From G963678255 sp963678255 (GTDB lineage: Bacteria > Cloacimonadota > Cloacimonadia > Cloacimonadales > WRIO01): 64,000 nt of DNA. Both the position numbers and the translations under genes were made by a program. The stretch covers positions 310,001 to 374,000 of the forward strand of contig CAXXTW010000001.1 of NCBI GenBank assembly GCA_963678255.2, read 5' to 3'. The notes beneath the pieces are model-generated. The model worked only from the letters and a program-made list of their open reading frames with translations, did not search any database and was not told the DNA's origin. Positions 20,001-27,555 of the stretch are shown piece after piece; positions within the stretch are counted from its first letter, which is position 1; every line of letters starts with the position of its first letter.

Positions 20001-20145
20001 TGGAAATGCTAATGGTAGGCGAGGTAATATCTGGCATTAAATCAATAGGGAGACGGCTTAAAGAGACTCCTCCCAAGATAATCACGATCAAAACGATCAT
20101 TATAGTAAAAATGGGACGATTGACAGCATTTCTGGTTAAATTCAT
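17044..20145 (-). CDS. RND efflux permease (AcrB/HAE family)
   Basis: An inner-membrane drug/proton antiporter of 1033 residues, the normal family length. It has the duplicated RND layout: TM1 (IFTIMIVLIVIILGGVSL), a large periplasmic loop, TM2-6, a second periplasmic loop after TM7 (~530), and the final TM block (GIVVNNAILLVDTI). The TM4 proton-relay segment reads GTLLDNSIVVLENIF, keeping one of the two AcrB aspartates with Asn in place of the second, a substitution common in this branch. The ATG overlaps the adaptor's stop by 4 bp, so the two are translationally coupled. No TolC-like outer-membrane channel is nearby. Substrate unknown. Confidence 0.95.
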   Translation of the reverse strand: MNLTRNAVNRPIFTIMIVLIVIILGGVSLSRLPIDLMPDITSPTISISTSYSKASPIIMEELVTRPIEEAVSAVPGVQEISSQSSEGNSNVQVTFNWGTNLDTAANDLRDRLDRIIAKLPDDAGRPSLRKFDMSATPVINLGVTSQMDPVALRNLIDEQVSYRIERVGGVAGVDIRGGLEREIHINIDAKKIQSLNLNLDQVISKIQSANIDVPIGEIYRGNYQISVRVPGVYENLDQLANTIILNRNGANVKVKDIAEVEDGSTKETRLIRINGQPGVQISINKQSGTNTVKVVKGILKEIDNINKSIPSVKIVPLIDTSVYIKQSINNVTRSALEGAILAVLILLLFLRNIKSTSVITTAIPISVIATFGLLYFNGFTLNLMTLGGLALGVGTLLDNSIVVLENIFRHRELGKDSIEAAVVGTEEVIPPIIASTLTSLVVFLPIIFMRGMSGIMFQQLAFVIVFSMICALFTAITLVPMLASRLLTVSKDSEDHLKGFRKKIFHQTGLFLQILEEKYLKILHYALNHRMKISFIAGILLIGSIALIPLIGNELMPQSDEGEIRVNLDMEAGTRIELVDKNIRTIENKISKKIPEIKNIITTVGGSGWGGNASNTGQLRISLLSKSQRKRTDEEISVEIRKLIKDIPGSKIRVRTASNNAMTRVLGGSGGRIEIQIRGHNQEQAVVIANSLMKKLEDIPGIADLNLSRSIGAPEDQIQIDRAKAGDLGVSVEQVSKMLETVLSGSNAGSYKEKGKEFSVLVRVKDTDKMTLDEILNLNIYNSAGNPVILKNIVQIKQSESSTQIERINKERMIDISANINDRSYNAVMKDVQKKLDSFPAPIGFTVELSGDYKEQQTAFKELMIGFILSIILIFAVMASQYESLKDPFIVMFSVPLAVIGVVLVLFLTNTTFNIQSYIGCIMLGGIVVNNAILLVDTINLIRRKEGKPVYEAIVEAGRRRLRPIMMTALTTILGMLPMATGLGEGGEAQAPLARAVVGGLFSSTLITLVLIPVVYSFFEEKRKSPFKTAKKY

Positions 20146-21338
20146 GGTTTAGTCCTTTTTAGAGACATATCTGATTTTAATGTTTGAATTTTAGAACCAT
20201 TTTTTAGTAGATCTTGTCCAATAATGACAACTTCACCATCAATATCAGGAGAGATGATTTCAGCGAATTTATTATTTTGAATCCCTGTTTTTAACTCAAT
20301 GAATTGTACAGTGAGGCTATCTTGATCAATCAAGAATACACCAGTTTTTTCTTTAAACTTATACAAAGCTTGATAAGGAACAGCTTTCACTTTATCTTTT
20401 TTAAAAAAAGTGATTTCAATATTGGCATACATTCCAGGCTTTAACGTGAGGTCTTGATTTTCAATTTCTATTTCAACTTTAGCCTGTCTGGAAGTTTGCT
20501 GGAGCATAGGAGCTATTCTGGCAACTTTTCCTTTAAAGCTTTTATCTTGATAAGAATCAACTGTAATGAGAGCTTCCTGACCGACTTTAATTTTAGAATA
20601 ATCCATTTCAGATATATAAATCACAGCAATCAATTTAGTAATATCAAGCAAAGTCATAATGGAGGTGCCCTTATTAAGCATGATACCATCATCGACAAAT
20701 TTTTCTCCAACAACTCTCATTGATCCGGTATCTTCCCATTCAGCTTTAATCTTTGTTTCAGCCAAGTCTAGTTTAGCAGTTTCAAGACTTGCTCGACTAC
20801 TGATGACATTTGCCTGAGCCACTTTATGTTTAGCAAGTAATGCGACATATTCAGTTTTAAAACGATCGAACTCATTTTGAGAGATATAGCTTTTACTAAG
20901 GAGCGTTTTTTGGTTTTCTAGTTCGTTTTCAGCAATTTCATAGGCTTGTTTTGCCTGAATGGCATTGGCTTCAGCAATTTCTAAAGAAGCTTTTGCTTTT
21001 TCAAATTCCTGTTGGAAAACTCTATCATCAATAACCGCTAAGATTTGATTTTTTTTTATTTTATCACCGATATTAACGAGAACTCTTTTTAATTGACCAG
21101 AGATTTTAGGGGAAATAACCAGAGTATTTTTAGGGGAGAGAGAGCCACTAAATTTACCGCTTTGGGTAATATCTGCCAACTGAATTTTATCAAATTCTAC
21201 TGAGATTTTTTGACCTTTTCTATCAGAACCGGAGCGACCGTTAGTTTGTTTATTCTCAGAAATTTTCTGATAAATTTTGAAAGATAAGATTAAGAGAAAA
21301 ACAACAACAAGAATTTTCAACCAGTTTTTTTTAAACAT
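20142..21338 (-). CDS. RND periplasmic adaptor (membrane fusion protein)
   Basis: A 398-residue HlyD/AcrA-type adaptor linking the RND pump to an outer-membrane channel. The N-terminal membrane anchor (LKILVVVFLLILSFKIY) is followed by the split lipoyl domain (ISGQLKRVLVNIGDKIKKNQILAVID and the matching second half), an alpha-helical hairpin (~100-190), a beta-barrel and a membrane-proximal domain. AGGAG precedes the ATG. It is the first gene of the pump operon; a 9-bp perfect inverted repeat about 40 nt upstream may be its operator. Confidence 0.92.
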   Translation of the reverse strand: MFKKNWLKILVVVFLLILSFKIYQKISENKQTNGRSGSDRKGQKISVEFDKIQLADITQSGKFSGSLSPKNTLVISPKISGQLKRVLVNIGDKIKKNQILAVIDDRVFQQEFEKAKASLEIAEANAIQAKQAYEIAENELENQKTLLSKSYISQNEFDRFKTEYVALLAKHKVAQANVISSRASLETAKLDLAETKIKAEWEDTGSMRVVGEKFVDDGIMLNKGTSIMTLLDITKLIAVIYISEMDYSKIKVGQEALITVDSYQDKSFKGKVARIAPMLQQTSRQAKVEIEIENQDLTLKPGMYANIEITFFKKDKVKAVPYQALYKFKEKTGVFLIDQDSLTVQFIELKTGIQNNKFAEIISPDIDGEVVIIGQDLLKNGSKIQTLKSDMSLKRTKP

Positions 21339-21769
21339 AAGAGCTCCTATTTATACTATTACAAGCAAACACAAAAATAAAGACAAAAATATCATTTGTC
21401 TTTTCATAAAAACATAAGAAAGAGAAAGCAAATCTTAGCAAGCTTTTTTTTGTTATTTTTTCTAAGAGATAAAATAGGAGATATAAATAGTCTCCAATAT
21501 AAAATATAAAAGAGAAAGCACCAAGGAAGCAAAGAATTAGGAATGAGCTTGCAATGACTTAGGATAGTATTAGCAAGGAGGTGAGGGGAATATCTTTCTA
21601 ATAATCGGCTATGTTATGTTCAATGCAAATCAGGAAATGTGGGAATATAGATTCTCAATAGGAAATAAATTCTTATTCTCAGAAAAACGGCAATAATAAA
21701 AGATAGGCAAAAATAGAGATAATTTTGTAATTACACTATTAACAAATAGTTAAGACATAAGCAACACAA
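21339..21769. other. Intergenic between divergent RND and flagellar operons
   Basis: No gene seen. It holds the upstream region of the RND operon and, at about 21505-21555, a segment resembling one at 34515-34570 (AAAAGAGAAAGCACC, then AGAATTAGGAATGAGCTTGCA). An RpoN activator site could lie in the last 150 bp, but none is recognisable. Confidence 0.5.
21379..21403. promoter_or_regulatory. Perfect inverted repeat upstream of the RND operon
   Basis: AAAGACAAA (21379-21387) and TTTGTCTTT (21395-21403) form a 9-bp perfect dyad with a 7-nt spacer, about 40 nt upstream of the adaptor start. Position and symmetry suit a repressor operator, but no regulator gene is adjacent. Confidence 0.35.
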
Positions 21770-21785
21770 TGGCACAGGGGTTGCG
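21770..21785 (+). promoter_or_regulatory. Sigma-54 (RpoN) promoter of the flagellar operon
   Basis: TGGCAC at 21770-21775 and TTGC at 21781-21784 match the -24/-12 sigma-54 consensus, with the required GG-N10-GC spacing. Transcription would start near 21796, about 150 nt before the flgI ATG. RpoN control of hook and rod genes is known in Helicobacter, Campylobacter and many polar-flagellated bacteria. Confidence 0.7.
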
Positions 21786-21856
21786 ATTCTATTAGAGAGG
21801 TTGATTAATAGAGTGAAAAAAAAGAAAGCCTAGCACCTCTTTTGGTAAAAGAAAAC

Positions 21857-21913
21857 ATGGGGACGCCCATCCGGTTCGGTTATAGGGGAATGGATTCCCC
21901 TTTTCTTTTTTTT
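21857..21913 (+). promoter_or_regulatory. flgI leader: hairpin plus intrinsic terminator (putative attenuator)
   Basis: Hairpin 1 is ATGGG-GACG-CCCAT (21857-21870). Hairpin 2 is GGGGAA-TGGA-TTCCCC (21885-21900), directly followed by TTTTCTTTTTTTT, a strong intrinsic terminator inside the flagellar leader. GGGGA at 21859-21863 could alternatively pair with TCCCC at 21896-21900, disrupting both hairpins. The terminator loop presents AUGGA (21890-21894), and the flgI ribosome-binding site also contains AUGGA (21934-21938). Both fit the ANGGA core bound by CsrA, which is encoded in this operon. Confidence 0.6.
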
Positions 21914-21946
21914 AAATTTAACTTAAAAATTATATGGAGTTGTAGA

Positions 21947-23026
21947 ATGAAAAAGATCGTATTCTTTCTGATCATGAGTGTCGGTTGGATGATGCTTTTT
22001 TCTCAAACAAGATTAAAGGATATCAGTTCTTTCTCAGGAGTAGAATCGACAGAGCTTATTGGTTATGGATTGGTTGTGGGGTTACAGGGTTCAGGGGATG
22101 GAACAAGTTCTCAGATGACAATACAATCCATAGTCAATATGCTTGAGCATTTTGGATTATCAGTTCCGAAAGATCGTATTCGAGCAAACAATGTTGCCGC
22201 AGTGATGGTTACAGGATCATTACCACCATTTTCAAAAATTGGATCACGTTTTGATGTAAATGTATCTTCAGTTGGAGATGCACGCAGTTTAGAGGGTGGG
22301 GTATTGTTAATGACGCCGTTAATTGGTTTAGATAACAATCGATATGCATTAGCACAGGGTCCAGTATCTTTTGGTGGCTTTAATGAAGAAATCAAAGGAA
22401 CAAAGTTAAGAAAGAATTATACCAATGTAGGCAGGATTCCAAATGGAGCAATCACCGAGAAAGAAATACCTTTTAAAATGATCAGTAATGGAGAAGTTAG
22501 TTTATCATTAAAGAATGCAGATTTTACAACTGCTCAAAGAATAGTTACCGTGATTAATGGGAATTATCGTTCAAGAATAGCCAAGGCAGAAGATTCACGC
22601 ACTGTTTCTATAACTGTTCCAGATTCAATCATGGTGAGAAATAATATAGTAGGATTTGTTTCAACGATAGAGAATTTATTAGTAATACCAGAGCAGAGTG
22701 CCAAGGTAGTCATCAATGAAAGAACAGGGACAATCGTTGCTGGTGGTAACATACATATATCAAAGATAGCTATTGCCCATGGCAATTTAGTGATACAAAT
22801 CAATACCACAGAACAGACAGCCTCAGTTGGGCAATTTTCACTTCAAACCACACAAACTCAGATCCAATCAAAAGAGACTTCAAGAGTGATGGTGATGGAA
22901 TCAGCGACAGTAGAAGATTTAGCAAAAGCATTAAACAGTATAAAAGTATCTCCACGAGACATGATATCGATCTTTCAATCCATAAAAGAAGCCGGTGCAT
23001 TGCAAGCCGAGCTGAAGATATTATAG
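21947..23026 (+). CDS. flgI: Flagellar P-ring protein FlgI
   Basis: FlgI assembles the peptidoglycan-associated P ring around the flagellar rod. The protein has 359 residues with a signal peptide (MKKIVFFLIMSVGWMMLFS) and hallmark family sequence (RLKDISSFSGVES, LIGYGLVVGLQGSGD, RIPNGAITE, SARVVINERTGT-like block). ATG 21947 has GGAG 7 nt upstream; a longer in-frame start at 21842 lies inside the structured leader and is rejected. It is the first gene of the flagellar operon. A P ring implies a Gram-negative envelope. No flgH (L ring) is in the window. Confidence 0.95.
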   Translation: MKKIVFFLIMSVGWMMLFSQTRLKDISSFSGVESTELIGYGLVVGLQGSGDGTSSQMTIQSIVNMLEHFGLSVPKDRIRANNVAAVMVTGSLPPFSKIGSRFDVNVSSVGDARSLEGGVLLMTPLIGLDNNRYALAQGPVSFGGFNEEIKGTKLRKNYTNVGRIPNGAITEKEIPFKMISNGEVSLSLKNADFTTAQRIVTVINGNYRSRIAKAEDSRTVSITVPDSIMVRNNIVGFVSTIENLLVIPEQSAKVVINERTGTIVAGGNIHISKIAIAHGNLVIQINTTEQTASVGQFSLQTTQTQIQSKETSRVMVMESATVEDLAKALNSIKVSPRDMISIFQSIKEAGALQAELKIL

Positions 23027-23035
23027 GAGCATGAA

Positions 23036-23890
23036 ATGAATACGATAGGTTTTCAAAATCTTCAAAGCACCATGCAGGATCGTTTGTCTTCAGAGACTTT
23101 AAAGAAAGCCGAGGATTTACAAAGCAAAATGGATCCAAAGAATTCTGAGAAAGCAGAGAAGGCAGCTAATGATTTTGAAGCTATGATGTTAAAGATGATG
23201 TTGAAGAGCATGACGGATTCATTAAGTGGTGGCGGATTTTTTGGAGAGCAAGCGGGTAGTGATTTTTATCAGGATATGTATTTGAATAATATATCAGAAA
23301 AAATAAATCAGAATCAATCCATTGGATTATCAAAAATGATCATGAGACAATTGAATAATGATTATTCAGATATGCCAATCAATAAAGGATTTCCTTTGCA
23401 GAAAGATTCACAAATTGAGGGCAAAGATCATCCTTTACAAAATCAGTCACAGGTAGCAAAAACCAGTTCAGTTCCAGAGAGAGTAACTGAGCCCAAAACG
23501 TTATTAGACAGATTGAAAGTATATGATCCAATAATTACTAAAGCATCAGACACCTATAATGTAGATAAGAAGTTGATTCAGGCAGTAATAGCCCAGGAGA
23601 GTTATGGCAATTCACAGGCTGTTTCAAAATGCGGAGCAAAAGGTCTGATGCAGTTAATGGATGGTACAGCGAAAGAATTAGGTGTCAATAATCCCTTTAA
23701 TGCAGAAGAGAACATCATGGCAGGGACGAAGTATTTAAAAGGTTTATTGAATAAATTTGAAGATAAAGGGACAGCATTGGCAGCCTATAATGCAGGTCCA
23801 GGCAATGTAATGAAATATGATGGGATACCACCTTTTAAGGAGACCATCGATTATGTACGCAATGTAATGCGGTATTTTAAATCCCTATAA
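23036..23890 (+). CDS. flgJ: Rod-binding protein FlgJ fused to a lytic transglycosylase (SLT) domain
   Basis: A 284-residue protein. The N-terminal half (~45-110) is the rod-binding domain (AANDFEAMMLKMMLKSM ... FFGEQAGSDFYQDMYL). The C-terminal half (~165-280) is a family-1 lytic transglycosylase with catalytic Glu in IAQESYGNSQAVS, then GLMQLMDGTAKELGV and AAYNAGPGNVMKYDG. Enterobacterial FlgJ carries a glucosaminidase instead, so this is the alternative architecture for opening peptidoglycan during rod assembly. It has no signal peptide, as expected for export through the flagellar apparatus. GGAG precedes the ATG and it lies 9 nt after flgI. Confidence 0.93.
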   Translation: MNTIGFQNLQSTMQDRLSSETLKKAEDLQSKMDPKNSEKAEKAANDFEAMMLKMMLKSMTDSLSGGGFFGEQAGSDFYQDMYLNNISEKINQNQSIGLSKMIMRQLNNDYSDMPINKGFPLQKDSQIEGKDHPLQNQSQVAKTSSVPERVTEPKTLLDRLKVYDPIITKASDTYNVDKKLIQAVIAQESYGNSQAVSKCGAKGLMQLMDGTAKELGVNNPFNAEENIMAGTKYLKGLLNKFEDKGTALAAYNAGPGNVMKYDGIPPFKETIDYVRNVMRYFKSL

Positions 23891-23907
23891 ATATAAAGGA
23901 GATCACT

Positions 23908-24405
23908 ATGGAAACGCTCGTAAAAGATTTCTTCCGTTCATGGGAAGATGAGGTTTCATCATATCAGGAAGTAGCAATATGTCTGGAAGACCAGAAGATA
24001 TCCTTGATAGAGTGGAACATCAAGAAATTTCAGAAGGTTAGTCAACAGATAGCAATTTTAATCAGTCGTGCACACAAGATGACACAAATTCGTCAGGACT
24101 TAATGGAAAGCATCTTTTCAGTAAAGAATCTTGATGTAGAGCGAATGACATTAAAGAACATCTCAGAAGCATTAGAAGGTGATGACAAAGAAAAGTCAGC
24201 GATATATTTCAAGAGTTTTGCAAATACTTTAAAAAAGATAGACAAACTTTCATCAGAAAACAAAGAACTGATCAAAACAGGTCTTGAATTAGTAGGTGAC
24301 AATTTAGAAATGATAGCCGATATGATCGATAAAGACAGAGTTTACTCACGAGTAGGGATGATACCACCAAAACGCAGTTCAATATTATTAAATAAGCAGG
24401 TATAA
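23908..24405 (+). CDS. flgN: FlgN-like flagellar export chaperone
   Basis: A 165-residue, mostly helical acidic/basic protein with the layout of FlgN-family chaperones for the hook-associated proteins FlgK and FlgL: a long N-terminal helix pair (WEDEVSSYQEVAICLEDQK, ISRAHKMTQIRQDLMES) and an extended C-terminal tail. Sequence identity in this family is low, so the call rests on helix pattern, size and position between flgJ and flgK. A strong AAGGAG precedes the ATG. Confidence 0.75.
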   Translation: METLVKDFFRSWEDEVSSYQEVAICLEDQKISLIEWNIKKFQKVSQQIAILISRAHKMTQIRQDLMESIFSVKNLDVERMTLKNISEALEGDDKEKSAIYFKSFANTLKKIDKLSSENKELIKTGLELVGDNLEMIADMIDKDRVYSRVGMIPPKRSSILLNKQV

Positions 24406-24406
24406 A

Positions 24407-24682
24407 ATGATAGATCTTCTCATTCTAGACAAAAAGACCATGTTGATCAAGGAAACCAATATTCCGATCAAAATGGAATATGAACCAGAGATCAGACGTT
24501 TCAGTACAGATCCTGTTTTGTTTAGTATGCGAAAAAAAGATTATACGATCAGTTTACCCCATCCAATATTCAATATGAATTCGGAGCGTTTATTGATAAA
24601 GTTTTTTGGATATTATCCATCATTGTTTAATAAGATCGTATTATCAGGAGATCATAAGGAGCTAGAATGTTTGAACTCATAA
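24407..24682 (+). CDS. Small conserved-position protein between flgN and flgK
   Basis: A 91-residue protein with no signal peptide or membrane segment and no recognised family. Its first half is rich in alternating hydrophobic residues, suggesting beta structure (TNIPIKMEYEPEIRRFS), and it has a KKDYTISLPHPIFNMN segment. It starts 1 nt after flgN and overlaps flgK by 16 bp, implying translational coupling; the flgK ribosome-binding site lies inside it. Likely a real accessory flagellar protein; function unknown. Confidence 0.6.
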   Translation: MIDLLILDKKTMLIKETNIPIKMEYEPEIRRFSTDPVLFSMRKKDYTISLPHPIFNMNSERLLIKFFGYYPSLFNKIVLSGDHKELECLNS

Positions 24683-26046
24683 CCATGGGAAAAAGAGCGC
24701 TTCAAGCGACAGAGAAGGCGATAGAGACAACCTCTCACAATATATCCAACATCAATACAGAAGGATACAGTCGTCAGAGGGTTGTGCAGGAGTCTGCTTA
24801 TCCAATAGACATGGTTTTTGCAAATGTAGGAACAGGATCTTATATACAAAATATAGAGCGAGTGAGAGATCAGTTTTTAGATGCAGAGTACAGAAAAGGT
24901 AGTACAGAGTTAGGTTATTGGTCAACTCGATCAGATACATTAAATCAAATGGAATCCCAATTACTAGAACCATCAGAATTTGGATTAGGGTCAAAGATCA
25001 ATGCGTTTTTTGATAAATGGGATGCTTTAGCGAATAATCCGACAAATAATAATAGTCGTTCAGATGTCTTAGAAGCGTCGATAGATTTAACAGAGGGATT
25101 TCAAAACCTTCATAGTACATTAGCAACCCAGAAGAATGATTTAAATAATGATATATCTGGATTGGTGGAGCGTATTAATCAGATATCACGAGATATGTCA
25201 GAAGTTTTGACTAGTATCCAAAATTCAGAAGGTCCAAACAAAGAAGCTTGTGATTTTAGAGACAGATTTGATAGTTTAGTTGATGAGTTATCGACATATG
25301 GAGATGTAACAATACAAAAAAGAGAGAACGGTCAAACAATAGTTTATTTTGGTACCGATGAGATAAGTAGAACAGGAAGTTACCGAGAAATGACAGGTCG
25401 TTATCAGAATGTAGATGGCGAGAATATCTGTCAGGTAGAGTGGGCAGACGGTAATGATAGTATTAATGGTTTAAGAAGCGGAAAATTAAAGAGTTTATTA
25501 GATGTTCGAGATGAAGTAATTCCCGGGTATATGGCTAATCTCGATAACTTGGCAAAAACATTCGCAGAAAAGGTAAATGAGATTCATTTCAAAGGATATG
25601 ATAACAATAGCACTCCACAAAGTGGACATTATTTCTTTGATCCATCAGTAACAGGAGCTGCTGATTTTTGTGTTTCCGGCTCAATCATGAGTGATGTGAA
25701 TAACATAGCTGTTTCACAAACAGGATCTGAAGGGGATAATAGAATTGCCTTAGAGATGACAGATTTGAGAAATCAGAAGTTAATCGAAGGCAGATATTCT
25801 CTCAGTGAGGGATATGGACAACTGTTATATGATATTGGTTCTGATGCTTCGAATGCCACCTCGAATACAGAGAACAAGAAGTTATCATTAGAGCAAACCA
25901 ATAATTTTAGAGAGTCCATAAAAGGTGTCTCAATGAATGAAGAAACAGCAAATTTATTAAAGTTTCAACAAATTTATCAGGCAGCCGCAAAGATAATAAG
26001 TATTGCGGATGAGATGACTAAAATCGTCATAGGATTAGTAAAATGA
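24667..26046 (+). CDS. flgK: Hook-associated protein 1, FlgK
   Basis: FlgK forms the first hook-filament junction ring. The 459-residue protein shows the axial-protein N-terminus (LQATEKAIETTSHNISNINTEGYSRQRV) and C-terminus (GVSMNEETANLLKFQQIYQAAAKIISIADEM), which form the coiled-coil D0/D1 domains. GSYIQNIERVRDQFLDAEYR is a typical FlgK segment. AAGGAG lies just before the ATG. It is followed by csrA after 31 nt. Confidence 0.96.
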   Translation: MFELITMGKRALQATEKAIETTSHNISNINTEGYSRQRVVQESAYPIDMVFANVGTGSYIQNIERVRDQFLDAEYRKGSTELGYWSTRSDTLNQMESQLLEPSEFGLGSKINAFFDKWDALANNPTNNNSRSDVLEASIDLTEGFQNLHSTLATQKNDLNNDISGLVERINQISRDMSEVLTSIQNSEGPNKEACDFRDRFDSLVDELSTYGDVTIQKRENGQTIVYFGTDEISRTGSYREMTGRYQNVDGENICQVEWADGNDSINGLRSGKLKSLLDVRDEVIPGYMANLDNLAKTFAEKVNEIHFKGYDNNSTPQSGHYFFDPSVTGAADFCVSGSIMSDVNNIAVSQTGSEGDNRIALEMTDLRNQKLIEGRYSLSEGYGQLLYDIGSDASNATSNTENKKLSLEQTNNFRESIKGVSMNEETANLLKFQQIYQAAAKIISIADEMTKIVIGLVK

Positions 26047-26077
26047 TTACTATAGAAGAGACCAGGGAAGGTGAATT

Positions 26078-26347
26078 ATGTTAGTATTAACCAGAAAACA
26101 GGGTGAGTCCATAAAAATTGGAGATAATATTGAGATCGTACTTACCGAGATCAATAAAGGGTCAGTCAGAATCGGGATTTTAGCACCAAAAGAAATGCCT
26201 GTTTATCGTTCAGAGATATATGACAGGATATTAAATGAGAATCAGAGTGCTGCAGATATAGTTATCAAGCAATCAGATTTTGAGAGATTAAACTCAATCA
26301 TATCCAATTCATTAAGCAAGACAACCCCCAAGAAAACAGGAGCATAA
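26078..26347 (+). CDS. csrA: Carbon storage regulator CsrA
   Basis: CsrA is a dimeric RNA-binding protein that blocks translation or alters stability by binding GGA motifs in hairpin loops and ribosome-binding sites. The N-terminus is canonical (MLVLTRKQGESIKIGDNIEI, VRIGILAPKEMPVYRSEIY). At 89 residues it carries a ~28-residue C-terminal extension beyond the usual ~61. It lies between flgK and flgL, with fliW downstream, the arrangement in which FliW antagonises CsrA to couple flagellin synthesis to assembly. The leader of this operon contains AUGGA in a terminator loop and at the flgI ribosome-binding site. Confidence 0.95.
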   Translation: MLVLTRKQGESIKIGDNIEIVLTEINKGSVRIGILAPKEMPVYRSEIYDRILNENQSAADIVIKQSDFERLNSIISNSLSKTTPKKTGA

Positions 26348-26348
26348 C

Positions 26349-27539
26349 ATGCGTATCACCAGCAATATGATGTTCAATACACTGTTGGGCGATGTTCAGA
26401 GGAATCTTGAGACATATCAGAAGACCAATGAGCAGGTAGCAACAGAGAAGAAATTGAACAAGCCTTCTGATGATCCTGCTGGTATGGCACGTTCAACATT
26501 ATTGCGGTCGAATCAATCTGCTTATACCCAGTATCAGAAGAATGTACAAGAAGGCAAACAATTATTGAATGGGGCAGATAATGCCTTAACCCAATTGCAG
26601 GATTTGATTGTTAAAGTAAGGGAGTTTGCCCAGACAAGCGCAACTGAAACGACAACAGATACAGAAATGGATATTGCAGCACAACAAATAGACCAGTTTA
26701 TCGAAGAAGGGATGAATATAGCTAACACAAAAGTGAATGATCGGTACATATTCTCAGGGTACAATATATCCTCCCCTGCATACGATGATTCATCAAAAGT
26801 CATACAGCCCTATGCGTCAACAAGCAACACTTATACAGGCGCAGTTAGCGCTTCAGGAGAGTATACTGGTTCAGGGACTAAGACATTTTTAGTACGGATA
26901 TCCCATGCGGGTCATGTAGGAGATGCGTCAGAAGGCACAACAGCTAAGTATCAGATATCAGAAGACAATGGGGAGACTTGGTCAGATGAATCATCCATGA
27001 CTTCATTAAAAATGAATATCAAAGATGCAGATGGAGCAGATACAGGTGTAGCCATGACCTTTGATGTCGGAGATTTTGCTGAGGGAGATGAGTTCAGATT
27101 ACAAATTGGTATGGGTAAGTATCAGGGAGATAATGGTTACATCAGCTTTAATACCAATTTTAACAGTCGGATAGAGAACAACATCAACGGAAAAGAACTG
27201 TTTGAAGATAATGGTTTTTTTGATACTTTATACAAATTGAAAAATGCACTTCAAGCAAGAAACAAGACAGAGATATCCCAATCAGCAGATGAGTTGAATG
27301 ATTTACATGACAATATACAAAAGAATGTAGTTAAAACGGGAATCAATTTAAATCGTTTAGAGATAGCAGAGAGTAATTTAACTTCATTATCCGAAAATGT
27401 ATTAGCTGGGATCCAATCCGTAGAGAAGGTTGATCTAGTAGATATAATCAGCAAATTTAGTCAGGCAGAGAATGCATTGACATCATCCATTACAGCTTTA
27501 TCAAAGGTCTTTCCAAAAAGCTTAATTAACATGTTATAA
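26349..27539 (+). CDS. flgL: Hook-associated protein 3, FlgL
   Basis: FlgL joins the hook to the filament. The 396-residue protein has a flagellin-like N-terminal domain (MRITSNMMFNTLLGDVQRNLETYQKTNEQVA, KKLNKPSDDPAG split by short gaps) and C-terminal helix (VDLVDIISKFSQAENALTSSITALSKV). The middle (~140-270) is a variable surface domain. GGAG lies 6 nt before the ATG, immediately after csrA. Confidence 0.93.
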   Translation: MRITSNMMFNTLLGDVQRNLETYQKTNEQVATEKKLNKPSDDPAGMARSTLLRSNQSAYTQYQKNVQEGKQLLNGADNALTQLQDLIVKVREFAQTSATETTTDTEMDIAAQQIDQFIEEGMNIANTKVNDRYIFSGYNISSPAYDDSSKVIQPYASTSNTYTGAVSASGEYTGSGTKTFLVRISHAGHVGDASEGTTAKYQISEDNGETWSDESSMTSLKMNIKDADGADTGVAMTFDVGDFAEGDEFRLQIGMGKYQGDNGYISFNTNFNSRIENNINGKELFEDNGFFDTLYKLKNALQARNKTEISQSADELNDLHDNIQKNVVKTGINLNRLEIAESNLTSLSENVLAGIQSVEKVDLVDIISKFSQAENALTSSITALSKVFPKSLINML

Positions 27540-27555
27540 AAAAAGGAGTTTAAAA

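Noticed and set aside
21857..21870. Hairpin ATGGG-GACG-CCCAT resembling a guanidine-II (mini-ykkC) stem-loop
   Set aside because: The loop is GACG rather than ACGR closed by G-C as in mini-ykkC, only one hairpin is present instead of two, and the downstream genes are flagellar.
21786..21913. Possible c-di-GMP riboswitch in the flgI leader
   Set aside because: The conserved GEMM cores (CACGCACAGGGCAAACC region and tetraloop receptor) are not present; only a short GGGGACGC resemblance was found.
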